64,000 nucleotides of DNA. It comes from Actinomucor elegans (Eukaryota > Mucoromycota > Mucoromycetes > Mucorales > Mucoraceae). Within the stretch, counting starts at the first letter, position 1, and each line of letters opens with the position of its first letter. The notes beneath the pieces were generated by a model, which saw nothing but the letters and a program-made list of their open reading frames with translations, did no database searches and had not been told where the DNA came from. The stretch is from NCBI GenBank assembly GCA_026027325.1, contig JAMSLZ010000005.1:1922001-1986000 (forward strand). Reading direction: 5' to 3'. The position numbers and the translations under genes are program-made. Of this stretch, positions 49,160-61,188 are shown piece after piece.

Positions 49160-50825
49160 GTCCTATCAAATTATCAACATAATATATGATCTTGAAATAT
49201 GCGAATTAACCTATACTAATATTGATAAATAATGCGCTATAATACGTAACTCCCACTCGCCTAGAAATAAGCTTAGATTGTTGTGCAGGATGTACATGTA
49301 GATACTGGTCAGCATCCTTAAGCTCGCCCATTTGCATATACATGAATCGAGTGGTATTGTATCAGATTTCTAGGATACGAAAAGCTTAAAATTGCTATTT
49401 TCACAAACGCATTCAAAATAATTAAGTAATTGTCTATTGGTCATATATTGGTATACCATTCTTGCGTTCTTTTTTTTTGCTGATGCTGTTTATCCCTCAT
49501 TAACCGGAGAAGTGAGAATTTTGGTAAGGATCATTTCCATGCTGCCTTATCATGCTTTGGATAATATGTGTCGTGCATTCCTCTTGGATAAAGTATAAAG
49601 ACTTGCATGCGACTATTTATAAGCACAAATCCGATCGAAGCATTACATATCCATGGTAGGTAGTCATGGGCTTGTACCTTAATCAGTGACATTTTTTTTT
49701 TTATTTCAGAAAAGTCCATGCATTTTCCAGCTGTTGTAAACAGATTGCCTATTTACAGACCATCTCCTTCAAGTCAGCTTCTGGTGTGCTAAAGAAGCTC
49801 TTTATTTTATGACTAGCTGTTAAGTGGTGAATTTGGTACCTTCCAGAGTTCTATTAGTAGTAAAATCACTCTCTCTTATCTATATGGATAGGAGACAAGC
49901 GAGTAGATACGAATTTGCCATGGTTCGGTTTCTATGTATTCAATAGTTGCAGATCTACATTCTTTGTAATAAAACAAATTTGGCTAAAAGCTGCAACTGC
50001 AATAGCAAGATCTACATGGAGCATAATACGCTACATACAAATATTTTTTTTCAGAAAAAAATGCACATATAAAAGACGGTTTGTATCTTTTTCTCTCTCT
50101 TACTTTAAACTATCTATACATAACTTTATTAGTATACAAAATCATGAAATTCTCAATTGTTACTGGTGCCTCATTGATCTTAGCTATTGCTATTAACAAT
50201 GTTACTGCGGATCAAATCTACTTCAACTGTAAGAGAAATGATGCACCTATGTGTCCTTTGAAGGGTATTGAGGAGGTATGCCCAGCGACTAATGGTGAAT
50301 TCGGACCTCAAGATTGCTTTTCGGATGACCAAAAAAGCTTGTGTGGAACTTGCTCCATTGATGATCAATCAGCTGAAATAGGCCAATTGTTTGATTGGTG
50401 TCTGAAAAAGAATGGTCTACCAACAATGTCTCAAGAAAAACCGCAATTTCCACCCTTTTGCGGGGGTATCAACTTCTAGATGGATAACGTTACATAATAA
50501 CAAATAAACTTCCATTTTTTTTTACCTTGCTAAACTAGTTATTGTAAAAGTACTGTGTGTACATAACATGTAATCCAGAGTGAACAGTGAATGCTAGCAA
50601 ATAACATACGTGCTTTGTTTCTAACTGGATTTTACTTCCAGCTCTAATAGATCGGTACATACATACATACACACACACACATATATATATATATGCATCT
50701 AGTGTGTATCACAGATTCAATATATATGTGTATCTTCGGCTGTGAACCAGCCACCAATGGTGTTTGATAAATAAGAAGTTTACCTGTTGTAAGCAAAAAA
50801 AAGGGTAGAATAAAAGAGAGCCTAG
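49160..50825 (-). repeat. Right arm of the large imperfect palindrome
   Basis: This is the inverted counterpart of 45935-47645, with landmarks in mirror order. The inner edge is at CCTATCAAATTATCAACAT (about 49161) and the outer edge fades near TCTCTTTTATTCTACCC (reverse) at about 50800-50825. It carries the intact secreted-protein gene. Confidence 0.85.
50144..50479 (+). CDS. Small secreted cysteine-rich protein (intact copy)
   Basis: A single-exon gene for a 111-residue protein. Residues 1-22 (MKFSIVTGASLILAIAINNVTA) form a clear signal peptide. The mature part has eight Cys, including a CGTC pair, which suggests four disulfides, and no transmembrane segment. It ends QFPPFCGGINF. I do not recognise the family; size and Cys content resemble fungal small secreted proteins in general, and no specific activity should be assumed. 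An AATAAA lies at 50503-50508, shortly after the stop. The leader is pyrimidine-rich (TTTTTCTCTCTCTTAC), as often seen in strongly expressed fungal genes. The inverted copy at 46321-46663 is frameshifted. Confidence 0.8.
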   Translation: MKFSIVTGASLILAIAINNVTADQIYFNCKRNDAPMCPLKGIEEVCPATNGEFGPQDCFSDDQKSLCGTCSIDDQSAEIGQLFDWCLKKNGLPTMSQEKPQFPPFCGGINF

Positions 50826-51159
50826 GATATTGTGAAGTTATTTTGAATACATACATTGCACTTATTGGTTAGCAGATAGAATATATTAAAGTACTTAAGC
50901 TAAAGCACAAAGAGTATATTCAAACTTGCAGGGCTGTCTTGCAGAATTATCTCTTAGGCGTACTCTATCTAATAGAAAGGTTACAAAAAAAATATTCTGC
51001 TTCATTTTATAAAAACAAAAGCTCATTCTGAGCATTAGTTAGTCATTAAATACAATGCTTGACTTCAGATTGCTCTAACGATCTATAAAAGCAGTTTGTT
51101 TAGATGCTTAATCTCGAATCTCAATCTTCGAAGATATCTATCTACTAATACATAGATTC

Positions 51160-51250
51160 ATTCTCATTCTGAACATGTGCTAATCATGATATATTAGATT
51201 TAAATCGATCGAGAGATGTAGAGATGTTAAAATGGTCCGATTTCTGAAAA
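51160..51250 (-). repeat. Minus-oriented copy of the dispersed repeat
   Basis: Read in reverse it gives TTTCAGAAATCGGACCATTT, then TCTCGATCGATTTAAATC, then TGATTAGCACATGTTCAGAA. Its flank matches those of the copies at about 6.5 and 14.2 kb. Confidence 0.55.
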
Positions 51251-51734
51251 TGTCGCGATAGTATTCCCTTTAATTCAAATTTTTCATATTAGGTGCTCTC
51301 AAAATACCCAATGAATGAATTGTTAAGCCTTGGTATAGTAATCAATAATAATGAACTCCACTTTTATGCTAATAAGTTAAATAGTTGGTGGCTCACAATC
51401 ATAGTATTACATGAGCTAGGGCATTGTTACTTAAGCCAGATGAATGCATTTGCTCCCTTGAAAAGAGCAAGATGAGAAGCTCATGGCTCAAAACAATTAT
51501 AGACTTTTTCGTGGCTTTGAGTTATAGTATAAATCAACTATAAACTAATATACTAGACAGGTATAATTCATTCTTTGATCGTCTTGAGAGCATCTATTAC
51601 TAAAAGTTAGCTCTCCTAATTACTGTTTATATAATAATGTCAAAGTATATGCTAATAAAAAATGGAGCCACAACAAACGGACCATCCTTCAAAGATTTCA
51701 TGAAAAATCATTTTATTTTCATCTACTTTAGGTC

Positions 51735-53110
51735 ACTCAGTCAATGTCACAATTGATTAGCGCTTTATGCTCAGAATGAGCCGTTACGTCCATTCAAACT
51801 ATTCTTTAGCTTTAACTAAAGTGTTATGAATGTATACATTTTTGCCTTTGATAATCAATTACATACATTCCATGGGAATCTAACGTATAGATTTATAGAT
51901 CTCGGTTAAAAATCCCCTTTGATTAGTATTTTATATTGATGATTAACATTTGCATTTAAGAAAATAGTAGCTTAATTGAAGTGCGATGAATATATTTTAT
52001 GCCATTAATGGTAAACAGTAAATTGTTCTGCATTTCATCTTACAACATCTATCCATTTTTCAGATCTCTTAATCAATTTCAGGCAAATATTACAATCGAT
52101 TAGCACTCCATTCTCAAAATAAGCTACTCTACTTATTGAAATGTCCAAATTAAATCAAGCACATTTATACCATTGTTATTATTATTACTAGCGTTAACCA
52201 AAACAAATGTCGAAGGGGTTTTGTGTTTAATTACTGAGCTGTAGTGTTTGTTTAATATAGGACTAGTCATCTCTCAAGAAAACTAATTGATAGCTTGATA
52301 TATTTGTCTGTTGATTGAGCTATTCATGTTAAATACTACTTTTTGTTTTTTTAGATGCAATTGTAAAACTCATGCATTTATACTCAAAAAGAAATAGAAC
52401 ATTTATATGTATTTGCTAATATAATGGACTTACATTATTAATACAGCATCCTAAACCTCTCTCTTTTCCTGCACAGACTCTAGTTTACTTTAACACCTTC
52501 TAGTGACCAACACATATTCAAAACGAACTACCTCATCTAATGAAGTTATTATTTGATTAAAGTACCGTAAACATACCATCACATAGTAGCTTTCATTAAC
52601 TTGTTTAAGTAAATTAGCTCTGATGATCAATATCTCTATCGACAAATTCCTGGAAAAAATCGCATCTGATGAGCGTGCCACCTTCAAAATGAACTAATGT
52701 ATGTGCTTATATGATCATATTATTTGCTTAATTGTAGATAAAGACATGCCAGTTTCAAAAGTTATAGATGTGTACGCAAACTATGAGGATTTTTAACAAT
52801 GATGCCTTTTGATTTTTTTTTTTTGGCATCCTCGTTAGATCTCCTAATCGATCTAAGTCAAATATCTAATCTGATTAGTAGTATATGAGCATAATGAGCT
52901 GCTGCATCTATGGGCCTTTTTATTAAATTAAGTATAATGGAGGTTGTATCATTGGATGGCTGTTGATATAATACTAATGTTCTCATTAGTAACGTTTAAT
53001 AACCTCTAGATCACTCATCTAATCTCAGTAAAATATCGCATCTGGTGAGTATATCTTGCTTGGGGTAAGTAGCTACATCTACTGGAACTTTTGTTCAACA
53101 GTAGTATAAT
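51735..53110 (+). repeat. Degenerate tandem array, about 165-175 bp spacing
   Basis: Anchor motifs of the repeat family lie near 51748, 51914, 52091, 52490 (second half only), 52661, 52866 and 53038. Most neighbouring gaps are 166-177 bases, with one of about 205 and one of about 400, where one or two units are too decayed to see. Each unit carries an (A)GATCTC-like start, a TCAAATAT/TGTC segment, a CATCTGATTAG block and a GAGCTACTACATCTACTGG-like block followed by TTTATTTGATTAAAGTA. Confidence 0.6.
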
Positions 53111-53545
53111 CAATTCATTATACTTGTCGACAAGTAATGGTACATTATTCCATATATCCACATGTCACACTACTTATCTGTCCACTACTTTATTGGCTCA
53201 CTTTTGTTTGCTAGATTTCATAATTGAATATGCTCTAGAAAATTTGCACTTACACTCTAATGTCTGGCAAGCTTACATTTTCGTCGGGCTTTCCTGCCGA
53301 TATTTATGATGTTTTTCCTGTACACTATATCATGCTCAGTGTATATATATAAAGTCATAAATGGAAAATTGTCTGCTTGATCTATCTTGCTTTTTTTTTT
53401 ATTAATGATATATTTACATTTTGAAGTCTATTGATTCCAAAGAAAAGGCTGATAAACAGTAAATTGAAACAATGAACTGCATGCGATCCACTTCCAAAAT
53501 TTCACTATTTGTTCTACTATTTCAATATCTCGGTAGAAAAGTGCT

Positions 53546-53912
53546 TTAAAATCCTTTCGAGATTAACCATTCTTTAATTTCATTAACGTGATGCCCTTTG
53601 ATAACGACGTGTTGAGTTTTAGCGTTGATGCTAATAACAGCTTCGGGGAAATCAGCGTTAAGATCTTTCATCAAAGCACTTGCATCACCTTCAACACGAC
53701 GAACAATTGTTAAAAGACGAGTTCCGCCGTTTTTGTAATCAGAATATACGGGGAGACCCTTGTTGACAGTTCGTGAAACGACGTAAGCAGGTGTAGAATA
53801 GAATCTTTTGTTGATTTGACAGGTGGATTGCACGATTGAACGGAACATGGACTGTAGCGTCAACATGTCAATAATTATGAATATTAATAACCAACAACGA
53901 TCGACTTACCAT
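53546..53912 (-). CDS. IMG2: Mitochondrial large-subunit ribosomal protein mL49 (Img2)
   Basis: A predicted 102-residue protein with the Img2/mL49 domain, a component of the large subunit of the mitochondrial ribosome. Residues from YVVSRTVNKGLPVYSDY through RLLTIVRRVEGD to HVVIKGHHVNEIKEWLISKGF match the family, and the N-terminal MSMFRSIVQSTCQINKRFYS is a good mitochondrial presequence. The proposed model has an initiator ATG at 53910-53912 that is immediately followed by a GTAAGT donor; the rest lies at 53546-53851. If the intron is retained, an in-frame ATG at 53866 gives MLTLQSMFRS and almost the same protein. I prefer the spliced form, but the start is uncertain. Confidence 0.88.
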
Positions 53913-54480
53913 TGGTATTGTAATCTTTTTCAAGAAACAGTAGTCTAAAGAAGTGAGTTGGGACCTGGTGGTTTAATTTTTTTGCCCGGTCGAATCTTGA
54001 GTATAAGAAAAAGCAGTCAGGCTGTGTTTCAAATTGAAGCAGATCGCTCAGAGTAGCTGGTATTTAGTTTGTAGGCTGCTTCAACACATTAAGCCCATAC
54101 ATCTAAGACGTAATAAGCACACAGTATGATAAATTGAGTTATATTGAAGGTTATATAATTTCAATATATTTGAGCTTTCCATTCTATATGTCAGAGTAAG
54201 CAGAGCTTTGAAAAACCGAGTTAAAAACCAGCTAGCAGGCAACTAAAAACTATCGGAGTTCAGACGTTTTTTCATGAAAAAGGCTGTTCAGATGCTACCT
54301 GACCTTGACTAAACACGTTATTCTTTCTCAACGTATATTGATCCCAATATGACAAGTACTATCAATACTTTAGTCCGAGATAACTTTGATTCTATTTCAG
54401 AGGTACAGCAAAGATTTGAACCAAAAAGAGTTGTCAATATAGATTAATCAAACAACATTGCTCAGGGTTGCTTTTTAGTG
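53913..54480. other. Divergent promoter region between mL49 and ORC3
   Basis: The two genes are transcribed away from each other, with 568 bases between start codons. Nothing else was recognised. Confidence 0.5.
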
Positions 54481-57364
54481 ATGCCTCGAAAAAAAAGACA
54501 GATCGTAACTGATCAACTTAAAAAATCAAAGAGATCTAAAACAAGAGCCAAAGGTATTTACTACTCTCATAATTTCTCGATAAAAAAGCTCGGATAATTT
54601 AACTTCTATGTATACTTAGGGGTGATAGTAGCGCTTCGCACCGATGAAGAAAGCCAGGAAGTCTTAAACAGCGGATTTCAACAACTTTTTAGTGGCCAAG
54701 AGTCTATGAATTCCATGCTAAAACGAAAGGAATATTTTACTAAAACTTGGGAAAAAGTGAATGATATGATTACTGTAAGTATGCTCCAAGGGCTTTATTG
54801 AAATAAAACTGATCCAATATTAATTCTGCTAGAGTAATCTCATGGATATGAATCAATCAGCGGTAGAAAATATCTGTGATTTTGTAGATAAGAATCATGA
54901 TGTTCACGATAGGTAAAGAATATATTTTAATGTAAACAAAACAAGGACTAACTATCAAGAAATCCAGCTTAATATCGCTACCATTTCACGAAATACCCAC
55001 CGCTCTTGTTTTTGCTGGTATCAATACCCCTGATCACGATACTCAATTCGCTCATATTGCCAGTAGATTGCGAGAACCTATCAAAACACACAGGAAACAC
55101 CATGTTGCGTTATTACAATCAAAAGACTGTTTGAATATTAAAACAATGATAAAAACAATGATTGAAAGGTTCCTGATGGAAGAATCTGATGAATCAAGAA
55201 CAAATCCTTCAAATCAATCAATTATAGATTATGATGAAGAGAATGAGGATGATATGGATGATGACGAAGATATGATAAGGGCAGTAGAGGTAATTGCCTG
55301 ATGCATTACTTACGATCTAGTTGCTGATCTTGTTCGGATTTAGCGCTCTAGCAATAACTCATACAATGTGGGGCACGTTACTGCAAAGCCTAGCAAATGT
55401 TTACCTTATGATATGCAATTGCTGGAAGGGTGGTTCAGATATCACAATGTATCCAATACCGATAATTCCAACCTGGTTATTATTCTACAAGATTTCGAAT
55501 CCTTTGAGCCTGCTGTTCTGCAAGATTTCTTTACTATTTGCAGGTATGTTAAACATAAAGCAGATAGCGCACTCAATTGATTTGTTTTATACACTTTCAG
55601 TGAGTATCGACAGCGGCTACCAATCGTTTGTATTGTTGGTATCGCAACATCCACTGAGATACTCCATCAATCGTTAAGTAAGTCAACTATTGGCTTACTG
55701 AGAATCGAGAAGTTCAAGTTAGAACAAAGTGAAGTGTGGTTTAATCGAGTGATAGAAAATGTAAGGCGCATTTACCATGCTACAATGACAATAGTCTAAT
55801 ACGTTTATACAAGATATTCTTGGATTCTACTAGCACGTTAAAATTTGGATCTCGTCCATATAAATTCTTGCTGGATCATTTCTATCTCTATGACTTTTCC
55901 ATTAGCAAAGTGACAGCCAATCTTAAGGTAAACTTTTCCTTATAATAATGTCTATCCGTATTTATTTTTTGGTTCTAGTACGCTTTAATGCATCATTTTT
56001 ACGGAAATCCATTGTCAATCTTCTTGCCTCTGTTGAGTTTAGATCAATCAGAAATGAAAAAAACATTGACAGTTTGGTTAGATGGTGAAGTTTTAGGTGA
56101 ACATCATATTACGCACCTGCGTATGCTCAATTCATTCAGAGCCTATGTAGAATCACTTATACCAACAAACCCCAAAGAAGCCCTTCGATTGTTAGATGAT
56201 GATACATATATGATTACACAAGTAGTACCAGCCCTATTATCTAATATCAAATTGTATCAAGAAGAGTTCAAAATGGGAATCAATCTTCTCGTATTACTGC
56301 AGTCGCAATTCCCTTCTTTTTCATCATTCACCAGTCTTCGTAAATCAAAACGATTGCTACTCTTGGAAGCATTGGAGGCGAGAGAAGGGTTCACAGAAAA
56401 GGGTGATCTTGTTAAATCATTGGTTGTTTTGCTTAGAAAGATTGATGAGGCACATATCGGTAGACTTTTGATAGAATTACGCGACTTTATTCAACATGAT
56501 GATTACCAGCGCATTAATCAACCCATATTACAAAAGTTGGACGAATGGGAAGCGAGATATGAGTTATTGATAGAAGTAGAGGATACAAATATGGCAGAAG
56601 TAGATCGCAAAGCACAATCATACGAAGACATGGTGCTTCCTGAAGTACGAGGAAGACGTACAAAGACAGCTAAAAAGATTCAAACAGATAATCTTGAACA
56701 ATTAAGAATGAATGGCAGAGAAGCATCGAAGATTGCTATGGATATAGCCGATTGGTGTAATAATTTGCTTACGTAAGAAAAGAACTGTAGCTTTCACGAT
56801 TTATCATACTAATATATTCCATAGTCACTCCTTGCGGTCATTTACCAAGCTGCCGCTGTACGAGCTGGTATATTATACAAGCAGTAAACTGCATGAAAAG
56901 GTAGTCTTATCTTTAACGTAATTTCAAGCGTACATTACTAACTCTATTTTAGTCATTTGCTTCTCAACCTCGAGCATCTGTTCAAACTGCTTTAACTCAA
57001 CCACAGCACTATATCAATTGCTCTTGCTGTAACCTTGAAAAAAGTGATCAAATCGTACCTACAGAACACGATGCCTGTATTTTGTATAAACTTTATCTTG
57101 AATGCGGCCGGTTAATCAATCTTTACGATTGGTTTTACGCATTTGGCAGTATTATTGAAAGAGAAAAGCGTCCTAAAAACAACAAGTTGGAGGAAAATGA
57201 AGTCCAGTAAGTTCTAATTTGTCTGATATACAATTTCATTTGCTAAAACATCTTGTAGAGCGCGATTCATTCGGTCTGTAGCTGAACTCCAATTCTTAGG
57301 ATTCATTAAGCCTACACAAAGAAAAACGGATCATGTCATTCGTTTGACTTGGTCTAATATATAA
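54481..57364 (+). CDS. ORC3: Origin recognition complex subunit 3
   Basis: A predicted 777-residue Orc3, part of the six-subunit complex that binds replication origins and loads MCM helicases. Eleven exons: 54481-54553, 54620-54774, 54833-54912, 54968-55289, 55344-55543, 55601-55760, 55814-55927, 55979-56772, 56825-56900, 56953-57206 and 57259-57364. A basic N-terminus ([20 protein letters not shown]) precedes the AAA-like domain ([52 protein letters not shown]), in which Walker motifs are degenerate, as expected for Orc3. An acidic insert ([14 protein letters not shown]) interrupts it. The C-terminal winged-helix part ends [26 protein letters not shown], a strong Orc3 signature. Exon 4 must use the acceptor at 54967, because the AG at 54958-54959 leads to a stop. 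Confidence 0.93.
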
Positions 57365-58479
57365 AAAAGCCGACTTTTTTGATTTTGGTAAAAAAATACA
57401 ATATCTTGTAACTGAATATCTAGATCTGCGCATCTGTAATGTTTGAGATATAATCAGCTTTTGATTTGCTGGCTTTATTTTTCGGCTCTAATATGACCAC
57501 AACAAGCGTACGGTTTATTAACAGTTTGAACTGAGCATAAAAGTCGGAAGTGAATGTTGCGCTGTATTGAACCATGTTCTTATCCTTCTAGTAAAAGATT
57601 GATACGGTCAGGTTATATGTAAAAAGTTACTATGGACGCAACGGCTTTTATATACAAAGGTGCACCATGATGATGTGTTCTGGTGTATATGTAATGCCTT
57701 TACTACTGAATATGTGAAGCATACTAGTTTATACTAAATGTTTTATTGTCATTGCTCGTTATCATTATATCCTATAATTCTTTATACACTAATTTGCAAT
57801 GGTATCACAATTTATTATTCTACTTTGTTGTTTATAGCGCAGAACATTTATTATTGGTACTTTGTCATATAAAGCCTAATCATAGGTTTCATGCAGACAA
57901 ATTGAAGCTAGAGTCCAACAATGGACTACTGAATCTATTAGATCCATTATTTAACTTAAATACGATAATTATATCATAAATTAAAGACTAGCAGTGATAA
58001 ATACATGTATATCCATATGACCTACTCCTAGGTGTAATAATTATAGATCCCCTGTCGATTCAGGCTTAATGTCACATCTGAAAAATAGGCCATATTCAGA
58101 ATGAGTTGCTACATTGACTAATATCTTCATTACTTCTGAAATAAATGAATAGAGATATTTGATAACTATTAGCCGTAAACTGTTTTTCTTTTCATATAAA
58201 CCAGCTCTAACTAACAATTTATAACGGTTGTTGCAGCTAATTTCTTTATAGTAACTCATCAAACATCCGTTTAAACGTGTGTGTCTAGAGTGAAATAAGA
58301 TTTCTCATGGGCGCCATTGACTGGCCACTAAATGAAACTCAATTCTATTTTCTGGAAAATGTATGGTGTACCGTTACATTTAAAATGAATACATATGTTA
58401 AAAAGAAAAAAGCAGGTTGGATGTACTATATTAAATTAAATATATGAGGAAAAACAAATAAAATATGCCAATGAAACCA
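57365..58479. other. Convergent intergenic region with one repeat copy
   Basis: Between the 3' ends of ORC3 and the mannosidase gene. A dispersed-repeat copy lies at 58045-58155. The frame at 57746-57979 has no recognisable features. Confidence 0.5.
58045..58155 (+). repeat. Copy of the dispersed intergenic repeat
   Basis: GATCCCCTGTCGATTCAGGC, then TTAATGTCACATCTGAAAA, then ATTCAGAATGAGTTGCTAC and ATTGACTAATATCTTCATTA: one of the best-preserved copies. Confidence 0.6.
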
Positions 58480-60803
58480 TTAGATTTTCTTTTTCAAGAT
58501 ACGATCCCAGTTCCATTGTTTGCGAACAAAGGGATGAGCTTCAGTATTAAAGATAAACTTGTCTAGAGAAATGAGCTCTGGTGGACTGAAAAGCAAATAC
58601 AGATATTTGAAAGTTTCGGCTAAAAGGAAGCTTTCCATAGAATCAATTTGGTTAAACTCGGCTTTGCTTTCATCCTCTCCTCTATCAACATTACGGATGG
58701 TGGCATAAGCACTGGGTGTTTTGCACCATTTTTCAATTGCTTGATATATTTCCCAGCCATATTCCTATGCTTATAATTAATAATCATTCCTGATTCGATA
58801 TATTTTGCGTACCTGATACTTCTGATCACCAGTAATACGATACAAAATAAACAGACTTTCTACAGTTTCTGGACGCAAAATATATCTCTTGTCACCAAAG
58901 AACAACGACTCGGGCCTTTCTCGCACAGGCGGTAATTTATAGTCTATAAAGTACTTTGTTTGCTCCTTTACTGTTTCTTCTTCAATTTCTTGTTTAGCCG
59001 TTTCCAATTTATCAAGCTTATTTTGAATCAAAGGATTGATCTTGTCTTCTTCATACCACCAATCGCGGAGACTAGCTAACTCTTTTTTTGTTTTGTTAAA
59101 TGTCATTGGATTGTACGGTTCAGTCTTGGGCACAACCCAATTTTCTGGACTCAAACCAGTCTTCGTAGTACGATACATATAGACACATGTTTCTAAAAGG
59201 CCTTTTGCAATTTCCATATCCTCAGGCTCATTAAATGTTACAGCACCCATGGCCAACATTCCGGGTACAAAACATGTCTATATACTCGTAAGTCCTATTG
59301 CATTAGTCGATATTGCATATGCACTTACTAAATGATCCATTGAGTTCTTTGTCGCGTCATGACGAGTATCATATGGAGGTAAAATTAACATGTCATATTC
59401 AGGTACTTGTCGCAACATGTATCTCTTCATACTCTTAATCGTCTGTGTATCTACTCACTACTTAATATTGGTATGTAGACACAAGAAACATTTACTTACA
59501 CATGCGTCCGTATTGAGGAACAGCTCCATCCATCAGCAAGTATTCCTTCAAAAAGTACTAAAAAAACACATTAGTTTAACAGTGTAAAGCAGCCTAATTA
59601 AAACCATACTTCAAATGCACTGTCACCCATGGCACCAAAAGTGCTTGTAGCTATATGAGCATTAGTCAATGCTATCCGATACACGTGTCTACTAACTTAC
59701 CGTCCTTAAATATGCCTCGATGTGTATCAAGAGCAGTTGGATATAACCCTTTAATATACATACCATGTTCGTATCCCATACCATCGAGAAAATCGGTGAT
59801 TGCTTGAGCCTATGATAAGCATTAATGACCCTGTACACATTCATTAGCGAGTAACTATACCTTTTGACCGTAAATGGGGTTGCCAGTAAGCTGTGAGAGC
59901 ATCATAAATTCTAACTGGACGGTTCCTACTTCAGCGATTAAGGTTTCTTGATTATTAGGTCTATTTCTGCAAGGTATAATTAGAACACATTCCGTACACC
60001 CGTTAATAAATATTTGCTTCTAAGCTTACTGAACAGGGTTCCAAAGATGATGGGGCAGGCCTGAAGGTGTATCAAAGGCAGGTAAAAGCTCTATAGCTAG
60101 CTTCTCTGCCTTTTGAAGTAACATATCCTGCTTTCTTTCTGACAATTCGTACGCACTCAAAAATCCTCCCAAGAATCGAATGATGGATTCGAACACACTG
60201 ATGTCATCATCTACTTTAAAGTTGATCTTGGAAATGCGAGGCATCACAGAATTGAATTCTGTTGTAAGGTCCATTATAAGGAGCGTGCTAAGTGCATCAA
60301 CCATAGTAGCTCCCCAACCTCCAAAAGGATCTTTTGGTTTATTCGATAAAGGCTTCAGTTCATCGTGTCCAAGAGCGTATGTTTCTAAAATCAAACAAAT
60401 CAATATCATATCCTATCAATGATCCGTTTATGGTCTTACTGTATCCTTTCCAGCCATGAAGAAAGGATTTCTTAACTGCTGCTCGTCTTTTTTCTCTAAG
60501 TCTGGTATAGGCTTTGGGCTCTGGTCCAAAGTTATGTTGAAGCTGGGGTAATTTGGATAAGAACCCACCGAATCCAAGTAGAATAGACTGCTTTGGTGGG
60601 GTTGGTATCGTGCTATTTAGCTGTTGATTGACTGGAATAGGGTTTTGATTTGATTTCGTGGTTGGTATCTCTGTACTATCGCTTGCTGGCACAATAGATG
60701 GTCTAAAGAAAGCCCATAGCTGTCCAAGTATTATCAGAGCGATGACGACTGCAATAAAGTTCCTCCATCTCTTTGGCGTTTTGGCTACATAAGCAAATAC
60801 CAT
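58480..60803 (-). CDS. MNS1: GH47 alpha-1,2-mannosidase (ER/Golgi class I)
   Basis: A predicted 634-residue type II membrane glycosidase that trims alpha-1,2-mannose from N-glycans in the ER or Golgi. Exons are 60440-60803, 60030-60384, 59861-59966, 59701-59809, 59610-59650, 59500-59557, 59329-59450, 58813-59277 and 58480-58764. A single membrane anchor (FIAVVIALIILGQLWAFF) follows a short basic tail. GH47 hallmarks include GGWGATMVDALSTLLIM, ESIIRFLGG, TFGAMGDSAFEY, the RPETVESLF catalytic segment and the calcium-site NTEAHPF. Between TGLSPENW and the RPETVESLF strand there is a charged, helical insertion of roughly 55-65 residues (KELASLRDWWYEE ... EIEEETVKEQTKYF) that canonical enzymes lack. 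ER versus Golgi placement is not decided. I chose M at 60803; 60836 is an in-frame alternative. Confidence 0.92.
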
Positions 60804-61188
60804 CTTATCCAACAACAAAAATAAAAGTAAAAGCAAAATTCAAATTAAGTAAATTCTAACGAGCCAATCTATTATATTTGAAACTCCAATACTTGATGTT
60901 AATATACAGGCATCTCTGTGTAACATACACCTACGGTTATAATTAGGTTCTATCTGATGCAAAGTGAATCCAACTGATAAATTTATAGGTGAGTCTCTGT
61001 TTAACGAATATCATAGCAATGATAGTACAATAACCTGTATTTATACTATCATCTGACAAGCATTATTCTTGAAAAAGATTATACTCAATGTTTATACGAT
61101 GCTCCATATAAGTAAATTTTCATTGGTATGTTGTTGGATTTAAAGGAAAATCGATTGGAATGCACTTTCTTCTTTATTACACATTCTA
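60804..61188. other. Divergent promoter region
   Basis: This lies between the mannosidase (minus) and the 61189 gene (plus) and is AT-rich. Nothing specific was recognised. Confidence 0.5.

Larger units (their letters stand above)
50826..53545. other. Gene-free region holding a degenerate repeat array
   Basis: A minus-oriented repeat copy lies at 51160-51250 and a plus-oriented array at 51735-53110. The open frames at 51293-51475, 52490-52687 and 53091-53309 overlap or adjoin repeats and show no protein features. A short TA run lies near 53341-53350. Confidence 0.6.
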
